15,178 nucleotides of DNA from DASTGO01 sp035719045 (GTDB taxonomy: Bacteria; Actinomycetota; Actinomycetes; Actinomycetales; Kineosporiaceae), in NCBI GenBank assembly GCA_035719045.1, contig DASTGO010000473.1, positions 1 to 15,178 of the forward strand, in the 5' to 3' direction. Below the pieces are notes generated by a model, which had not been told where the DNA came from, did no database searches, and saw only the letters and a program-made list of their open reading frames with translations. How positions within the stretch are numbered: position 1 is the stretch's first letter; every line of letters begins with the position of its first letter. Positions 14,815 through 15,178 of the stretch are shown piece by piece. The position numbers and the translations under genes were made by a program.

Positions 14815-14844
14815 GCGTGGCGGAACCGGCGCGTGGCGGAACCG
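14815..14844 (+). repeat. 14-bp direct repeat with 16-bp spacing
   Basis: The sequence gcgtggcggaaccg occurs at 14815-14828 and again at 14831-14844, separated by two bases. It lies outside both genes, about 50 bases after the giant gene's stop. It could be simple slippage or a binding site; its downstream, convergent position argues against an operator for either gene. Confidence 0.7.
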
Positions 14845-14865
14845 ACGGAGCAGGCCGGCATCCTC

Positions 14866-14901
14866 CGGCGGCCCGTCCGGACAGTCTCCGGCGAGCCGCC
14901 G
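14866..14901 (+). terminator. Possible GC-rich stem-loop terminator for the giant gene
   Basis: The arm cggcggc (14866-14872) can pair with gccgccg (14895-14901) to make a 7-bp all-GC stem. The 22-base loop contains an 8-bp palindrome, gtccggac (14875-14882), which could form a nested hairpin. There is no T-run, but high-GC actinomycete terminators often lack one. Chance pairing is quite likely in sequence this GC-rich. Confidence 0.25.
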
Positions 14902-14941
14902 TCAGCTGTCAGTCGCGCCGCCGGGGCAGTCCTCAGCTGAC
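14901..14941 (-). terminator. Possible stem-loop overlapping the minus-strand stop codon
   Basis: The sequence gtcagctg (14901-14908) is complementary to cagctgac (14934-14941), giving an 8-bp stem with a 25-base loop. The right arm overlaps the minus-strand gene's stop codon. It could contribute to termination in either direction. It shares base 14901 with the neighbouring stem, so the two could be mutually exclusive. Evidence is limited to base pairing. Confidence 0.2.
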
Positions 14942-15178
14942 GTCGGGAAGGCGCAGCGTGAGTTCGTCGTTCGCGTCCAGGGTGAACCGGACCGCTGCCC
15001 CGGGCTGCTCCGCGGGGATTCCGGCCGGCCAGACCCCCACCGTCAGGCCGGGATGCCGCTGGAGGACCGGGCGGAGGGCGGCCAGGATCTCGTAGACGAT
15101 CGCCGCCAGCGGTTCCGGCTCGGGTGCGGGGGGCGGGGCCGAGGCCGACTCGTCGTCCGGGTCGTCCGGGTCGTCCGG
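14933..15178 (-). CDS. Hypothetical protein, C-terminal 81 residues (5' end beyond window)
   Basis: Read on the minus strand from the right edge, this frame gives 81 residues and a TGA (TCA at 14933-14935 on the + strand). It opens with an acidic tandem repeat, PDDPDDPDD, encoded by three perfect copies of a 9-bp repeat at 15152-15178. A Pro/Glu/Ala linker follows, then a compact segment of about 58 residues: a likely helix (LAAIVYEILAALRPVLQ), then beta-like stretches (LTVGVWPAG, AVRFTLDAND, ELTLRLPDVS). Hydrophobic patterning and a folded-looking C terminus support a real gene over the opposite frame, which is Arg/Pro/Gly-rich with no such pattern. It is convergent with the giant gene, so it is not in its operon. 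I do not recognise the family. It lacks Cys and Lys, but 81 residues is too short to weigh that. Confidence 0.75.
   Translation of the reverse strand, partial: PDDPDDPDDESASAPPPAPEPEPLAAIVYEILAALRPVLQRHPGLTVGVWPAGIPAEQPGAAVRFTLDANDELTLRLPDVS

Larger units (their letters stand above)
14764..14932. other. Convergent intergenic region
   Basis: This 169-base gap separates the stop codons of two converging genes. Apart from a short direct repeat and two weak stem-loops, nothing recognisable is present. No tRNA, promoter pair or small gene with convincing composition was seen. As a tail-to-tail gap, it is expected to hold termination signals for both genes. Confidence 0.7.

Noticed and set aside
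14817..15095. Plus-strand open frame of 92 codons over the intergenic region and the minus-strand gene
   Set aside because: Its composition is Arg/Gly/Pro/Ala with no hydrophobic pattern, and it is opposite a frame with better protein character. No clear ribosome binding site was seen.

Overview
The window is almost filled by one gene. Positions 1-14763 on the + strand are a single open reading frame, already in progress at the left edge, that encodes at least 4,920 residues and stops at a TGA at 14761-14763. A 169-base intergenic stretch follows. The right edge holds the C-terminal 81 codons of a convergent minus-strand gene of unknown function. No RNA genes, insertion sequences, CRISPR arrays or attachment sites were seen. 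The very high GC content, strong G/C preference at third codon positions, heavy use of Ala/Arg/Gly/Pro and apparent absence of in-frame TTA codons point to a high-GC actinomycete, most likely Streptomyces-like. The genus is an inference.

The giant protein is modular. Its core is a roughly 250-residue, Ala/Leu-rich, predicted all-helical unit (called A here) with four recognisable blocks: an FG-x3-W ... VPALAxxWA block, an LxxG-x3-AVxxLAxAWA block, a GPxPLVLELRxxLxE block and a WxxIADxVxxLRSLPP block. Seven copies can be placed by eye: one cut by the left edge, then copies ending near 2510, 6930, 8500, 10680, 12640 and 13790. Three of them sit at the end of a longer supermodule (B-C-D-A) starting at 559, 9037 and 11167. 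B+C and the region at 4351-4995 look like diverged versions of A, so most of the protein may derive from one ancestral fold. Other regions are coiled coils (2539-3180, 5317-5544, and the first part of each half of the 5.6-8.6 kb duplication) and a helical region with no clear partner (3451-4260). Helical blocks are joined by disordered Ser/Pro/Glu/Gly linkers, several built from short tandem repeats with an 18-bp (6-residue) or 15-bp (5-residue) period.

Three properties stand out. I see no cysteine in 4,920 residues. Lysine is almost absent: four in the first 4,760 residues, then eleven in the last 160. That last 160-residue segment is unlike the rest (Trp-rich start, then Gly-rich and beta-like) and is the best candidate for a functional head carried on a very long scaffold. 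I do not recognise it or the repeat family and assign no function. The absence of Cys rules out ketosynthase-based megasynthases for this part. Giant repetitive actinobacterial proteins of unknown role are known, and this is best described as a member of that broad class.
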